This document shows positions 27,901 through 37,129 of a stretch of 64,000 bases of DNA, piece by piece. Position 1 is the stretch's first letter; every line of letters starts with the position of its first letter. The DNA is taken from positions 2,064,194 to 2,128,193 of the forward strand of contig NC_034411.1 of assembly GCF_002078875.1 (NCBI RefSeq), read 5' to 3'. The position numbers were made by a program, and so were the translations under genes. The DNA comes from Numida meleagris (taxonomy: Eukaryota > Chordata > Aves > Galliformes > Numididae). The notes under the pieces were generated by a model. The model was not told the DNA's origin. It ran no database searches and saw only the letters and a program-made list of their open reading frames with translations.

Positions 27901-30900
27901 ATGGCTTGGGTTGGAAGGGACCTCAAAGATCATCTAGTTCCAACCCCTCTGCCACAGGCAGGGTTGCCAAACCACTAGATCAAACATTATATCAGGTTGC
28001 CCAGGGCCCCACTCAATCTGGCCTTGAACATCTCCAGGGACAGAATATCCACCACCTCTCTGGGCAGTCTGTTCCAGCACCTCACCACCCTCTCAGTGAA
28101 AAACTTCCCCAACATCTAAACTAAACCTCCCCTCTTTCAGTTTAAAACCATTCCCCTCGTCCTATTACTATGTACTTGTGTAAAAAGTTGATTTCTTTCC
28201 TATTTATAATCTTCCTTTAAATACTATAAGGCTGTAATGAGGTCTCCCTGGAGCTTTCTCTTCTCCACACTGAACAAGCCCAGCTCCCTCAGCCTTTCCT
28301 CATTGAAGAGGTGCTCCAGTCCTCTGATGATCTTCACGGTCCTCCTCTGGACCCTCTCCAAAAGCTCTACAATCTTCCTCTGTTGAGGGACCCAGACCTG
28401 GATGCAGTATTCGATGGGGCCTCACGAGGGCAGAACAAATCGCCTTCCTGGCCCTGCTGCCCCCTCCTCTTCCGATGGAACCCAGCATACCAACGGCCTT
28501 CAAGGCCACAAGCGCAAACTTCTGCCTCACGTTTTTTCATCCACCAGGACCCCCGTGTCCTTTTTGGCAGGGCTACTCTCAGGGAATTCTCTACATCACA
28601 CTGAAAACAGACTTTACTAAACTGAAGTTAACCAAAATTTTAACTTTGACCTCAGATGGCCTTTGCATGAGGTCCTCAGTTCTGGCAAAATTGATACTGG
28701 ATACAGATACTCAGAAAATCTGCACTATGTTTCCATTTCAACAAAGTGCCTATCGGTGCAAAGGCAATTAATAAGAAAAAAAAAATCTCCCCTGAAAACT
28801 TCCTACAAAGAAGCAACGACACCATTCTCTGTTCTTCCTCTACTAACAATTACAGCACATTAAGATTGACAGTATCATGATTAACTAACTGAGCCAGTAC
28901 TCTCTACATGCAGTCTGAACATCCAATCTCACCATCTTCACAGAAGCTGAATTCCAAAGTCAAGCTGTTTGGCTTGAAACAACTACAACGGAAAATTAAA
29001 ATCAGTAGTTCTCAACCAGTGGACTGCAGGCTACTAGTACAGAGTCAGAGAAAAGTGACTCTATACACTTGTCATACAGCCATTTACACACATGCAGTGA
29101 ACAAAAAAACACTTCATATCTCCAAAGTAGTGAAGATCACTGATCTAAATTACTCTGCATTTTAAACCCCTTCCTCTAGCCTGAATTATGTCAAAATAAT
29201 GTCTTTTGTCAAGGAAGACATGAAGAGGTTGGAAAACACGTATCAAGCTTTTCAGAGCACAGACCGAGTCACATCATCTTTTAGTTGAAATCAGAAGGAA
29301 ACACGTCAAATACCACTTCTACATGCTGATAGAGGAACTGAATCAAAAAAATGTCTTCCTTTGGTACATCTAAAAGAATGAGGGAATCTTAAAAACAGTG
29401 CTAGAAGTACTAGGGGGAAAGAAAGATGGTGGGGAAACCACACAGACTTTGTTAGATACATGATACACAAATCAGCTCATTACTGAGCAAAATAAATATA
29501 GTTGTACTGATGGAATACTGTTTACTCAAAATCAGTGTGATTCATTACACTGCATATGTAGACAGTATGAGTAAGACTGCTTCACAAAACACCTTGAGGT
29601 ATATTATAATCTTGTTTGCATAATAACCCAGACAAAATCATAAATAAAGAGTTTCCAGCTTTATATCCATGAAAATACATCTAAACTAGAGAATGTGACC
29701 AGGCCTAAAAATCTGCATCCGAAAATGCCAATTTAAACAATCATACAGGTCTTGATTTAAAGCACACTGTATGTTTGGTAATCAGCTGGGTGGCCAATCT
29801 CACTCCCTTTCCCTGTTTTATAAGAGCAGAAACAGAAACTAGAGAAAACTTATGTGTGTTACTAACTGTGCTAAAATAAGACCACAGGACAAATTTCACC
29901 TCCTCTCTACTGACTTCAAAGTTAAAGATAATTAAAGGGGATTTAAAATTACTTTTCCCCTTCAGTTAAGAGGAAACAGTAGATTAGGGTGCTGTGAGCA
30001 CATAAGTCAAAAGATCCCAAGTTATAAATCACATTCAGACAATCCCTCTACTTGTGTGCCTTAATTCCACAGCTCTGCCCTTTCCCAGTTGTATGCAAAG
30101 CAGGGGATCAGATCCCTCTACTTCATAATTACGTTATGTTTGCAAAGTGGTTTGAAAATGAAAGATGCTCATTACAGAGCTCAAGCCTGCAGGGCAATAC
30201 TTAAAACCAAACATATTTCTGAAGTACACTAGCACAGGCACTGTATTGATTACAAGCTGCGGGATATTATTCTAATGCTATCTGAGGAATCACAGTGGCA
30301 ACTGTTGAAACATCACGTGCAATTCCAGCCACAGCACTTTTTCTCTGTATTAGAAAAGAGCTTAGAGATGGGGAATTCCATGATGAGGTACACACGGCCC
30401 TACAGGGAGTAATGACTACACATGCTATTTGCATCAATGTCCTTGTAGCAAGTACCAGGATGATGGATCACAACCGAGACTACAGACACAGCTAATAGTC
30501 ACACTTTTGAAGGGCATGACTCATTTCATATTATAATACAGTTGTCTGACATAAACTTGGGACTCCTGTATTTATGATTTATTTCAATCAAATATCCTAT
30601 TTCTAGAAAGAGGTGATAGCTTCTGTACATTACAGATACAAATACTATGCAAATGTTAATTTTATGTCTCCCTCTTCTTCAGTTCCTATCCTACATTTTA
30701 GGATTAGCAGGATGACAACTGTCATAATTAAATTAGTTGAAGGTAATATTAAAGACAGTTCCTGATTTTCTTTTAAAGTAAGTCTGAGAAAATCTGCATG
30801 TCATACAAAAGGTGACCGGGAGGAGGAAGGTTGTCTTTGGGGTGTCCTTTTATTATAAAATTATGCATGTTCTTGCAGAGCGCAACTCAAAAAAATTAAA

Positions 30901-33900
30901 AGTAAGATTTAACAAAAGATCATAGTTTCAACACAAAACATCTTGAAATACACCCATTTCTATCACCTGCTGCTTTTCTGTAACTATAAAGCGGGAAGTG
31001 TATTTAACAATTTTTTGAAGTGGTAAATGAATAGGTGGTAAGCAAAATCCCGTGGTTTTAAGCAAGTTCTTTCTCACCACCACTATCAACCATTTTCACC
31101 TCCTCAGTTAGAGCACAGCTATACAAACAGCTGATTTAGCATTTGGTAGGACTGAAGGTGTGGAATAGAAACGACACTAGAAACCTTCTAATGCAGCTCC
31201 CAGCTGAATCAAAACTGTTTCCAAAGAGAACAGATGTGTTTTTGGAGCTTCCCATTCATTCATCTCATTCATCTTATTCACCTCTGGACCCAAATCATAT
31301 CTTTTATTGCCTTGGTTGTACCAAGCACTGTATTATTGTTTGTTTGCTTGAACGTAAGAACGAGAAACCTTATACAGAACAGATGGACAGGTTAAGAATT
31401 ACATCACTGCACTTTTTATCAAGTTAATAATTTACTGCACTTAGAAGACAGTTATTATAAAGTAATAAATCTGTGTTTCTACTAAGTGCATTTGCCAAGA
31501 TCGTTTTCCCATTCCACAATCTCAGGGGATCATCAAGATTTCAATCAGCAAGAGGAACTCTTTGTAGCAAATTATTTTCTGCTCTCACTTGCAACCAAAC
31601 CTGCCTCAAAGCAGACAGAAACGCCCTACTTGTTCAGACCAGTAGAACACCAGTGAGCCAGAACTGCAGTGCAATAACACCCTCTACCGAGGTATTATGG
31701 TACAGACCCATAAGCAGGCTGCTGCACAGTAGCATCTAACTTTTCTTTCCTCACCTCTTAGTTATACACATAAGCCATGAGGAGAAATATCTTAAAGCTA
31801 GATAAACTGTAACTGTCAAGCCAAATATGCATAACAGAAATGAATTAAAAACTTGATAATATGAGAGTTGCAGTTGAGACTCAAGCCCAAAAATTGAGTT
31901 GATCATTTTGTTTTTCACTCACAGACAATACAGTCTGTGTGTGACATTACAGTTCCATTCTGGAACTGGAAATTGAAAAGACCTGATCATTGGCACCCTG
32001 GAAATAATAGGGCTTCTCTTTTATTTTAAAGAAGGTTACACTTCTTTGGTTAACTCTGAGCACAAACCTGGGGTAATTTTGACCAGCATTTGGAGTTCTA
32101 CATGTGCATGTGTCCATATACTTAACTAGCCTAAAAGTGTTGGTTTTTTGGTTGGGTTTTTTTGAGTTTTGTTTTTGTTCTGTTTTTAATAAATCTCATG
32201 TCTTGGATGACCATAAAATGAAATGAGAGTAGTAAGAGTTTATCCAGACAGAAAGCAAAAAGCCATTTGCTCTGGTATTATTTTACCAGACACAGTGGCA
32301 GCTGAAGTGACCAGCACAAATATGCTTATTTTGGGATAGGAAGTAGGTAGTCTGATGTGCAATCAGACTTAGAACATTCATTAGCACAAGTTACTACACT
32401 GGCGTTTCCTCGAGAGGTAAGAACTAACAATTCTACTGAACACTAAAAACTGTGCAGAATGAGAGCAAACTTCATCACAGATTTATATGCAAATCAAAGA
32501 GGATTTATACTAATTTCTGCCACATTCACTCAAGTTTATACTACTAGGCCTTAGTACAGGAGGCACCTATCTTAAAGAGTTACATGTTGCTTTTTACAAG
32601 AGAATTTTTCAATCACTTCATCCCTTCATAGTAGAAAGCACGGTAACACTGTAAAACATCACATAACTGTCGCTTTACTGATCAAGTTACAATATGCCTA
32701 ATAGTCTCCCTCAATCTTCAAAAAAATTATCAGGGATACACAGGTATCCATGCTATCATTATCTTATGTAATTAAATGACTGAAATGTAAACAATTTGAG
32801 TTTCAAATGTAAGTTAACAATTCTTAAAAATTTAAGGTAAGAATTGCTATCAAAATCAGTACTTTTGTAACTACAACAACTGTAGTGTTAAAAATCCAGA
32901 CTTTCAACAATGCCCAAGATAGGTGACTACCAAAATATGTATTTTTTACAGCATTTAAAATGCTGCAAAGTTAAAGAGTTCATATTCAAACTTCTTCATT
33001 TCTACTGTGAACTACTAATTATCATTTATTTCAGGAAAGGCACCAGCTGTGCTGCTCCTTCTCTAAGAAGATCCTCTTTTACTTTTTCAGATGTAAAGTA
33101 ACTCCCAGGCTAAATGAAAACTGAAGTGACCCAGACACCTTATTAATTATTACAACTCTTAGCAAAAAGGAAAGAGAGAGCAGACTACACTTCCAGCAAG
33201 GTTTTTTTGGAATGATAGCAATTAAAAATCAAACTACCTCCAGTCTGTACCTTCCACAGTTACCTTCTTTAATACGTGTTTAATTTATGAAGGAATATCT
33301 GCAAAAACTTACCTCCCTAACAGACAGCTGTGGGGGTAGTGACACAGAAAACACAAAACTGGTGAACTGGTAGTCAGCAGAATTAACTTTTTCACACATC
33401 TGGAAAAGAAGAATTTTAATACTGAACTACAGCAATGGAACGGAGTTGATAATTTTTTAGGATACTCTTTTTTTCTAGCATAATCACTGTAAATGCATAG
33501 TAATACACATTCAGATAGATGCCAAACATACAAACTAGGCTAACCCCTAACAACATATTGAAATACAAGCCTGAAAGAAGATCTTACTAATGATCTCTGT
33601 TCTTATTGGTGTGTGACATTATGAAACAAGAAAACTCATTCTTTTAAGGCTAAAACTGTACACACAAATGTTGATGTAGGCAATTATACCACAGTGACCA
33701 CAGGCTAGAAGAGTTGACTCAGAATATTCTTCCTCATGGCACAGATAAAAATGTTTATTGTCATAGAATTGTAAGTTCCTGCGATAAGACAAGAATAAAA
33801 AGGTATTCACAGTAATGATTTGGTCAATCTTCAAAATAACAGAAGACAATAAAACATTTCATCTTTCAGTTTATGACAGAACACTTACATTTTCTCAGGA

Positions 33901-36900
33901 TTAGTATACAGTTACTACAAATAAGCAGGATCATCATCGAGATGTCTACTGTTCTTTGATATAAAAATCATGTTCGCCATTGGAATTAAAGCAAGAACCC
34001 AAACACACATCAAATGTTTTAAAGGACGCTAGTGAAAGGTGATGGCTAGATGACACTACTGGAAGGAAGCTTAAACACATGGAGAAGAAAATAAAATTAA
34101 TGTTAACAAAGACTAATTATGAGCTTTCAGGACGAAATCAGCATTTTCTTGTGAGAGAATCAGATTTTGTGGTGCCTTAATAAATGTGCTTGTGCACAAG
34201 AGCATTTTGTGAGATCTTCCATTGTTACAAAAGAGATAACTCTGAAACGAGTCTTAAAAGTAGGTTCAATAATATATATACTCTTTCAATGGACACACAA
34301 AAAAAAGAAGCATCCAACAACTCAACAGAATCTATGTACTATGCTCCCTTAGTCCTATTTTGAGATATATTCATGTTATTAAACTGAATTTGTTTCTATT
34401 AAAACTCAGTTAAACATCTCAAATGCAAGTGGGATTTTTTCTAGCTTGTACTTTGGTTTGTCGCATAAACAATTGTATTGCTCAGAGATGATATCTGCAA
34501 CATGCATTATGTCCACACTCTCTCTTAACTCCTTTTTCCTTCATTATGTGCAATCTGTTGTACCATCAAACACATTTTCTTCCTTTGTGGCTTTCTAAAT
34601 AGTCCTATGTGGTAAAGAATTAGATAGATGTTTATTAGAAACATACAGCTAAAGAGAAGAGCACGGCATTTGACGCCTCCTCATTTTGCCTTTACATAGC
34701 AAAAAGAGGAGAGAGAGCATCATTTACAGTGAGGTTTCACTTGTACTCTAAGCTCCTAACCTGATTATCTTTTCTTAAAAGTATATGCTCCTGTCTTCCA
34801 TTCCATAGCACTTAGGCTATTCTTTTTGAAGTTACATTATAACAAACCTTGGATAAAACACGGTCACACAGACAAATTTTATTGCCCAGCTGCAAAATAG
34901 GTATGCAAGCACTACGCCAGTGAGCAGTCTGTAGTTGAGTGGTGCCACCTACAACTCAAATATTCAAATCAGGTAAATGTTTCAGTTTGGTTTGCTCCTA
35001 CTCTCAATTGTTTAACTGTAGAGTGTTTCTAATCACCAGACCTATACTGCAGGCCCCAACATACAAAAGCTCCTAAAAAGTCCATGTATAGATTAAGAAC
35101 TGATGATTTACCTTTTTAACAAAGTCAATCTCGCAGAACTCCTGAAGAATTCCCAAACACACATTGCAAACTTCCACAGACGAGTCCTCCACAGCAGCAT
35201 TATCATCACTAACCAAAGGAATCTGACTGAGCGCTCCATTCCGGTTCAGATCATCAGGCCCTTCTTCCGTGTGTCCAAGTCTGAATCGCTTACAAGGTGG
35301 ATCAGCTACATCAAAGCAAGTTGTATCTTCTTTTTCTTGATTACCTTTCAGGAATTGTTTCAAATCCTTCATCAAATCCTAACACAAACAGAGGAATTCT
35401 ACTGTTGTTGACTTTTCCTCTCTCATTCAGTGCTGTTAAAAGCACTTACAAACACAGGTTTAAAAGGCAGAAGAAACCACCTGTAGCTTTAGTCTTTGTG
35501 TATGTAATTAACAACTTGTCAAATATACCAAAATACCCCTGCATAACAAAATTGTATTTCAATCAAAATGTTACCCCAAAAAATTGACTTTTGCTGAACA
35601 GATTTCTTTACTGTCCAAGAACACTGGAAACATTTTACAGACTGACTTGCAGAAATGCATTCATCTTCAGCCTCGTCACTATTCAAAGAAAATAGGTGTT
35701 TATTGCCTTTTTGCCATTCAGATTACCTAAGAATTTAATTCCTCCAACACAATTAGCCCACACAACGAAGAGAGTTGGCTACCACAGTATGAGAAGAAAA
35801 TAAGAGCAAATAAATGTGATGGTGAAATTAAAGACACATGACGAAGTACACATCTCATTCATTCATGTAATGAGAAGCTTACGAATATTCATGGATGTGC
35901 TGGTGAGGAGAGAGAATTAACCATATATCCGAAATTTAGGAATGATGACAGGTAGAGGTAACAGATCAGAAAAAAAATTTATTAAAACATCTTCAATAAC
36001 AGCAGTTATTGTGTTGTTGCAACTCAGACGAAAATTGGGTAGAGCTGCAAAAGAACGATAAATAGCACACAGAACAAACACTTCTCAACGGACTGATAAA
36101 AAATGAAAAAGGATAAGGAAGAAAGATGTGAAAGAAGAATTGTGGAGAGTCTAAATTTGAATGAAAGTGAAACAATCAAGGCAAACACAGTAAGGTGCAA
36201 GCATAAAGGCAACACAATAGGGCAGGTACACAGAAATAATGGGCCTACACAATGAGAACTCTAAGAATCAGTATGGTGGAGGAGCAAATAGCCAAAAACA
36301 ATTAGAGAAGTGTATAATAGAAGAACACAGGCAAGACTGATTTTGCACAACTGGGAAAAAATTTGGAGAATACTGAATTTCAGCAGGAAGGTCAGCTAAG
36401 CAGGGTGTCTACTAACAGTGTTTGAATGAAAACGGATATCCTTCACCTGTGCCGTTCGTTAGCTACATCCCTCAACCAATTCTGCTGGAAGACGGAGCAA
36501 GCACGAGGCAAGAAAGTTTGGTGCATCCCCTAAGTCAGCTGCAGTGACCCACAGCCCATTTGCTACTTACTGCCTTAAAGGAAAAATGAGGGAGGGAGCT
36601 GTCATAGCTACACCGCTTGAGTGATAGAGCCATGCTGTGCAGAAGTTGCTCTGTCCTATTTACTGGGGTTTCCAGGGAACACACAGCAACTTAATGAACC
36701 TAACACGGGGATTCTTCTACTACACCACTACCATAATTTCTCAAATTTGCACAGTTTAGCAGTCATTCCTTTTAACTCATTTTGCAAAGAGCTTTCCTCT
36801 CAGGCAGAGTCCAAGAATACAAACAGCATCCTTTTCCTCCAAGGAGTGCACAAATAATACTGCATTCATACGGCCAGATGTTCTAATTAGAAATACAGAG

Positions 36901-37033
36901 AACAAACCTTGTATGGATGTCTATACAGCGTCTGTGATCCCACACGGCAGAACCTGAAAATACATCGTGGGCATGTGCCAGCGCCCAGTAACAGCTGAAC
37001 AATCGCTCTGTCCTTTTCTGTTAGAGAAGACAT
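893..37033 (-). CDS. PUS10: tRNA pseudouridine synthase PUS10, complete, 17 coding exons
   Basis: PUS10 isomerises uridines of the tRNA T-loop (54/55) to pseudouridine; in vertebrates it is also linked to microRNA processing and apoptosis (family knowledge). Coding exons in transcript order: 37033-36908, 35378-35112, 33399-33313, 25290-25256, 22060-21949, 20290-20229, 17723-17678, 13040-12976, 11918-11833, 9027-8902, 5644-5588, 4650-4574, 4472-4417, 4295-4178, 2979-2837, 2106-2007, 931-893. They sum to 1602 nt, 533 residues plus stop, against 529 in human as I recall it. All introns are GT-AG and all phases fit. Two CxxC pairs (C21/C24 and C113/C116) match the zinc site of the N-terminal THUMP-containing half. 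The C-terminal half carries the catalytic motif GREDVDVR, with D348 corresponding to human D344. No frameshift or lost key residue is visible. An untranslated first exon lies further upstream in the CpG island shared with PEX13. Confidence 0.97.
932..2006 (-). other. PUS10 intron between coding exons 16 and 17
   Basis: Unique AT-rich sequence. I see no repeat family or conserved element. Confidence 0.6.
2007..2106 (-). CDS. PUS10: PUS10 coding exon 16 (residues 488-521)
   Basis: It encodes [20 protein letters not shown] and the strand ILELDVE. It has 100 nt. A long pyrimidine tract lies about 40 bp upstream on the transcribed strand. Confidence 0.95.
2146..2236. repeat. Purine tract with G-quadruplex potential
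   Basis: About 90 bases are almost only A and G on the plus strand. The G-rich core at 2194-2223 has at least four runs of four or more Gs separated by one to three bases. On the PUS10 transcript this is a C/T tract upstream of coding exon 16. Confidence 0.8.
2837..2979 (-). CDS. PUS10: PUS10 coding exon 15 (residues 441-487)
   Basis: It encodes [12 protein letters not shown] and [17 protein letters not shown]. It has 143 nt. The donor is the weaker GTATCC, and the reading frame stays open into the intron. Confidence 0.95.
2980..4177 (-). other. PUS10 intron between coding exons 14 and 15
   Basis: Unique sequence. No transposon or RNA gene was recognised. Confidence 0.6.
4178..4295 (-). CDS. 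PUS10: PUS10 coding exon 14 (residues 401-440)
   Basis: It encodes [18 protein letters not shown] followed by SALIWTDK, which is highly conserved in the catalytic domain. It has 118 nt. Confidence 0.96.
4417..4472 (-). CDS. PUS10: PUS10 coding exon 13 (residues 383-400)
   Basis: It encodes [17 protein letters not shown]. It has 56 nt, lies only 101 bp after the preceding exon, and has a GTCAGT donor. Confidence 0.94.
4574..4650 (-). CDS. PUS10: PUS10 coding exon 12 (residues 357-382)
   Basis: It encodes [16 protein letters not shown] and then LQQ. It has 77 nt, a TTTCCAG acceptor and a GTAAAT donor. Confidence 0.95.
4651..5587 (-). other. PUS10 intron between coding exons 11 and 12
   Basis: Unique AT-rich sequence. 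The open frames on either strand lack coding features. Confidence 0.6.
5588..5644 (-). CDS. PUS10: PUS10 coding exon 11, catalytic exon (residues 338-356)
   Basis: A 57-nt exon that encodes [19 protein letters not shown]. The aspartate at residue 348 in GREDVD is the predicted nucleophile of the pseudouridine synthase. Its upstream intron (5645-8901) carries the nested transposon cluster. Confidence 0.96.
5645..6473 (-). other. Unique part of the PUS10 intron before the repeat cluster
   Basis: No repeat or conserved element was recognised between the catalytic exon and the first CR1 fragment. Confidence 0.55.
6474..6643 (-). mobile_element. Diverged CR1 LINE fragment
   Basis: Words typical of reverse-complemented CR1 coding sequence are seen: a stretch about the last contributing repeat, GATCACCTCCCC, and CTGCTGGCA. 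It is diverged and cut at its right side by the hAT element that starts at 6644. The subfamily cannot be told by eye. Confidence 0.5.
6717..7258 (-). mobile_element. Galluhop-like mariner, internally deleted
   Basis: Terminal inverted repeats of about 23 bp (GGTTGCTCCAAAAGTAATGC at the left, the same with one change at the right) bound the element. A TA precedes the left end; the right TA is no longer evident. On the minus strand a broken frame (7140-6860) resembles the N-terminal DNA-binding part of a mariner transposase: an [20 protein letters not shown] helix-turn-helix and then RQWV. The catalytic domain is missing, so the copy is non-autonomous. It lies inside the hAT element. Confidence 0.85.
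7755..8027 (+). mobile_element. CR1 LINE 3' end, 5'-truncated
   Basis: It has the typical CR1 tail: a conserved GAGGTGGTGG-like segment, then GATGACCTTTAAAGGTCCC and TTCCAACTCTAAG, ending in ATTCTATTATTCTATT (8012-8027). It is inserted in the hAT element, in antisense to PUS10. Confidence 0.88.
8198..8901 (-). other. Unique part of the PUS10 intron after the repeat cluster
   Basis: No repeat family was recognised between the hAT end and coding exon 10. Confidence 0.55.
8902..9027 (-). CDS. PUS10: PUS10 coding exon 10 (residues 296-337)
   Basis: It encodes [15 protein letters not shown] followed by [16 protein letters not shown], one of the most conserved stretches of the family. It has 126 nt and a GTGAGT donor. 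Confidence 0.96.
9028..11832 (-). other. PUS10 intron between coding exons 9 and 10
   Basis: AT-rich unique sequence. The only structure seen is a 16-bp direct repeat, ACACCCAGAAAGGAGG, at 11401-11416 and 11424-11439. No mobile element was recognised. Confidence 0.55.
11833..11918 (-). CDS. PUS10: PUS10 coding exon 9 (residues 267-295)
   Basis: It encodes [10 protein letters not shown] and the strand NNGAVFVAG at the start of the catalytic half. It has 86 nt and an ATGCAG acceptor. Confidence 0.95.
11919..12975 (-). other. PUS10 intron between coding exons 8 and 9
   Basis: Unique AT-rich sequence with nothing recognised. Confidence 0.55.
12976..13040 (-). CDS. PUS10: PUS10 coding exon 8 (residues 246-266)
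   Basis: It encodes [21 protein letters not shown]. It has 65 nt and a GTAAGT donor, and the next codon is split AA|G. Confidence 0.95.
13041..14289 (-). other. PUS10 intron, unique part before the CR1 nest
   Basis: No repeat or RNA gene was recognised. Confidence 0.5.
14290..14501 (-). mobile_element. Old CR1 copy, 3' part, split by a younger CR1
   Basis: Reverse-complement CR1 3' words are present (a CAGGGTTTTATCCAGTTGGG segment and TCTTGAAATCCTCCAAGGAT), but strongly diverged. The rest of the copy resumes at 15628, after the plus-strand insertion. Confidence 0.6.
14502..15627 (+). mobile_element. CR1 LINE with ORF2 reverse transcriptase C-terminal part
   Basis: The frame-shifted remnant of CR1 ORF2 starts at an [20 protein letters not shown] segment and continues through [20 protein letters not shown] and [10 protein letters not shown]. 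It ends after GATGATCTTTAAGG with ATTCTATGATTCTATGATT (15609-15627). It is 5'-truncated within the reverse transcriptase and carries stops and frameshifts, for example at 14980 (the frame resumes within 14824-15486), so it is not functional. Open frames on the opposite strand here are shadows. Confidence 0.92.
15628..16460 (-). mobile_element. Old CR1 copy, 5' part, continuation after the insertion
   Basis: It resumes with the reverse complement of CR1 coding sequence: CCTCAGCCTCTCCTCATAGG, the AAGCCCAGGATGCTGTTGGC segment, and later a TTGCTGTCATCAGCATGG region. It is older and more diverged than the plus-strand CR1 that interrupts it. The 16.46-kb boundary is approximate. Confidence 0.7.
16461..17677 (-). 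other. PUS10 intron, unique part after the CR1 nest
   Basis: Unique sequence. The open frame at 16781-17206 (plus) has no recognisable family features and is probably chance. Confidence 0.5.
17678..17723 (-). CDS. PUS10: PUS10 coding exon 7 (residues 230-245)
   Basis: A short exon of 46 nt that encodes [12 protein letters not shown]. This is a further conserved CxxC in the same region of the protein. Confidence 0.94.
17724..20228 (-). other. PUS10 intron between coding exons 6 and 7
   Basis: Unique AT-rich sequence. No mobile element was recognised. Confidence 0.55.
20229..20290 (-). CDS. PUS10: PUS10 coding exon 6 (residues 210-229)
   Basis: It encodes [14 protein letters not shown] and then ECHFL. 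It has 62 nt and a GTAAGT donor. Confidence 0.95.
20291..21948 (-). other. PUS10 intron between coding exons 5 and 6
   Basis: Unique AT-rich sequence. Nothing was recognised. Confidence 0.55.
21949..22060 (-). CDS. PUS10: PUS10 coding exon 5 (residues 172-209)
   Basis: It encodes [17 protein letters not shown] and the ELGVP segment, which is highly conserved. The exon has 112 nt and begins with the last base of a glycine codon. Confidence 0.95.
22061..24015 (-). other. PUS10 intron, unique part before the CR1
   Basis: AT-rich, with no repeat family seen. Confidence 0.5.
24016..24882 (-). mobile_element. CR1 LINE, about 0.87 kb, sense to PUS10
   Basis: Read on the minus strand, the copy starts in the reverse transcriptase C-terminal part (a [15 protein letters not shown] segment, then [20 protein letters not shown]). 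It shifts frame near 24470-24500 and runs on through [20 protein letters not shown] to the 3' tail AGATGATCTTTGAGG. It is well preserved and therefore among the younger copies here. The 5' end is truncated near 24882. Confidence 0.92.
25256..25290 (-). CDS. PUS10: PUS10 coding exon 4, 35-nt small exon (residues 161-171)
   Basis: This very short exon encodes [12 protein letters not shown], with the last glycine split across the splice. The acceptor is ACATGTAG and the donor GTGAGT. It follows an 8-kb intron and is easily missed by gene prediction, but the protein match and phases require it. Confidence 0.93.
25382..25415 (+). repeat. AAT/AAC trinucleotide microsatellite
   Basis: About 34 bases alternate between AAT and AAC units, close to PUS10 coding exon 4. 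Confidence 0.85.
25416..27164 (-). other. PUS10 8-kb intron, unique part
   Basis: AT-rich, with a short ACA repeat near 26720-26740. No gene was recognised. Confidence 0.5.
27165..27400 (-). mobile_element. Diverged CR1 LINE fragment
   Basis: Words such as CACAGGGCTTTATCCAATTA followed by GGTCTTGAAAACTTCCAG are reverse-complement CR1 3' sequence, diverged. The boundaries are approximate. Confidence 0.55.
27884..28597 (-). mobile_element. CR1 LINE, about 0.7 kb, sense to PUS10
   Basis: The plus strand begins ATTCATAGAATCGTAGAATG, GGAAGGGACCTCAAAGATCA, the reverse complement of a CR1 3' tail. It then runs through the final ORF2 segment (CTGAACAAGCCCAGCTCCCT on the plus strand). It is 5'-truncated near 28597 and contains several frameshifts. 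Confidence 0.9.
29003..29142. mobile_element. Possible small hAT (MER5/Charlie-like) element
   Basis: The left end CAGTAGTTCTCAACC resembles the hAT-Charlie terminus. The right end reads GATCACTG, so CAGTGATC on the other strand. Flanking octamers ATTAAAAT (28995-29002) and ATCTAAAT (29143-29150) agree at 6 of 8. The 140-bp size fits a non-autonomous element. It is old and only partly convincing. Confidence 0.4.
29151..33312 (-). other. PUS10 8-kb intron, long unique part
   Basis: Four kilobases of AT-rich sequence, including a T-rich low-complexity run near 32140-32190. No transposon family, exon or RNA gene was recognised. Confidence 0.5.
33313..33399 (-). CDS. PUS10: PUS10 coding exon 3 (residues 132-160)
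   Basis: It encodes a conserved strand ending PPQLSVRE. It is 87 nt, phase 0-0, with a TTTTCCAG acceptor and a GTAAGT donor. Confidence 0.95.
33400..35111 (-). other. PUS10 intron between coding exons 2 and 3
   Basis: Unique AT-rich sequence. Nothing was recognised. Confidence 0.55.
35112..35378 (-). CDS. PUS10: PUS10 coding exon 2 (residues 43-131)
   Basis: This is the largest exon (267 nt, phase 0-0). It encodes a variable acidic linker and then CNVC (C113, C116), the second zinc pair, followed by LGILQEF. The donor is GTAAAT. Confidence 0.95.
35379..36907 (-). other. PUS10 intron between coding exons 1 and 2
   Basis: Unique AT-rich sequence. Nothing was recognised. Confidence 0.55.
36908..37033 (-). 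CDS. PUS10: PUS10 coding exon 1 (residues 1-42)
   Basis: The ATG is at 37033-37031, and the exon encodes the first zinc cysteine pair, CPRC. It ends in a complete AAG codon before a GTTTGT donor. Upstream on the minus strand a pure pyrimidine stretch ends in TTTTAG at 37047-37045. The exon therefore really begins at 37044 with an 11-nt leader, and a separate untranslated exon must lie further upstream. Confidence 0.93.
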
Positions 37034-37129
37034 GCTAGATAATTCTAAAATTAAAAAAAGAAAAAGAAAAAGAAAAAGGAAGAGGCTAACGACAAACGCA
37101 ACTCAGCAAATCGACAACAAAAGAATTCA

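Noticed and set aside
35103..35411. 102-codon plus-strand frame opposite PUS10 coding exon 2
   Set aside because: It is a shadow of the conserved minus-strand exon with the zinc cysteines.
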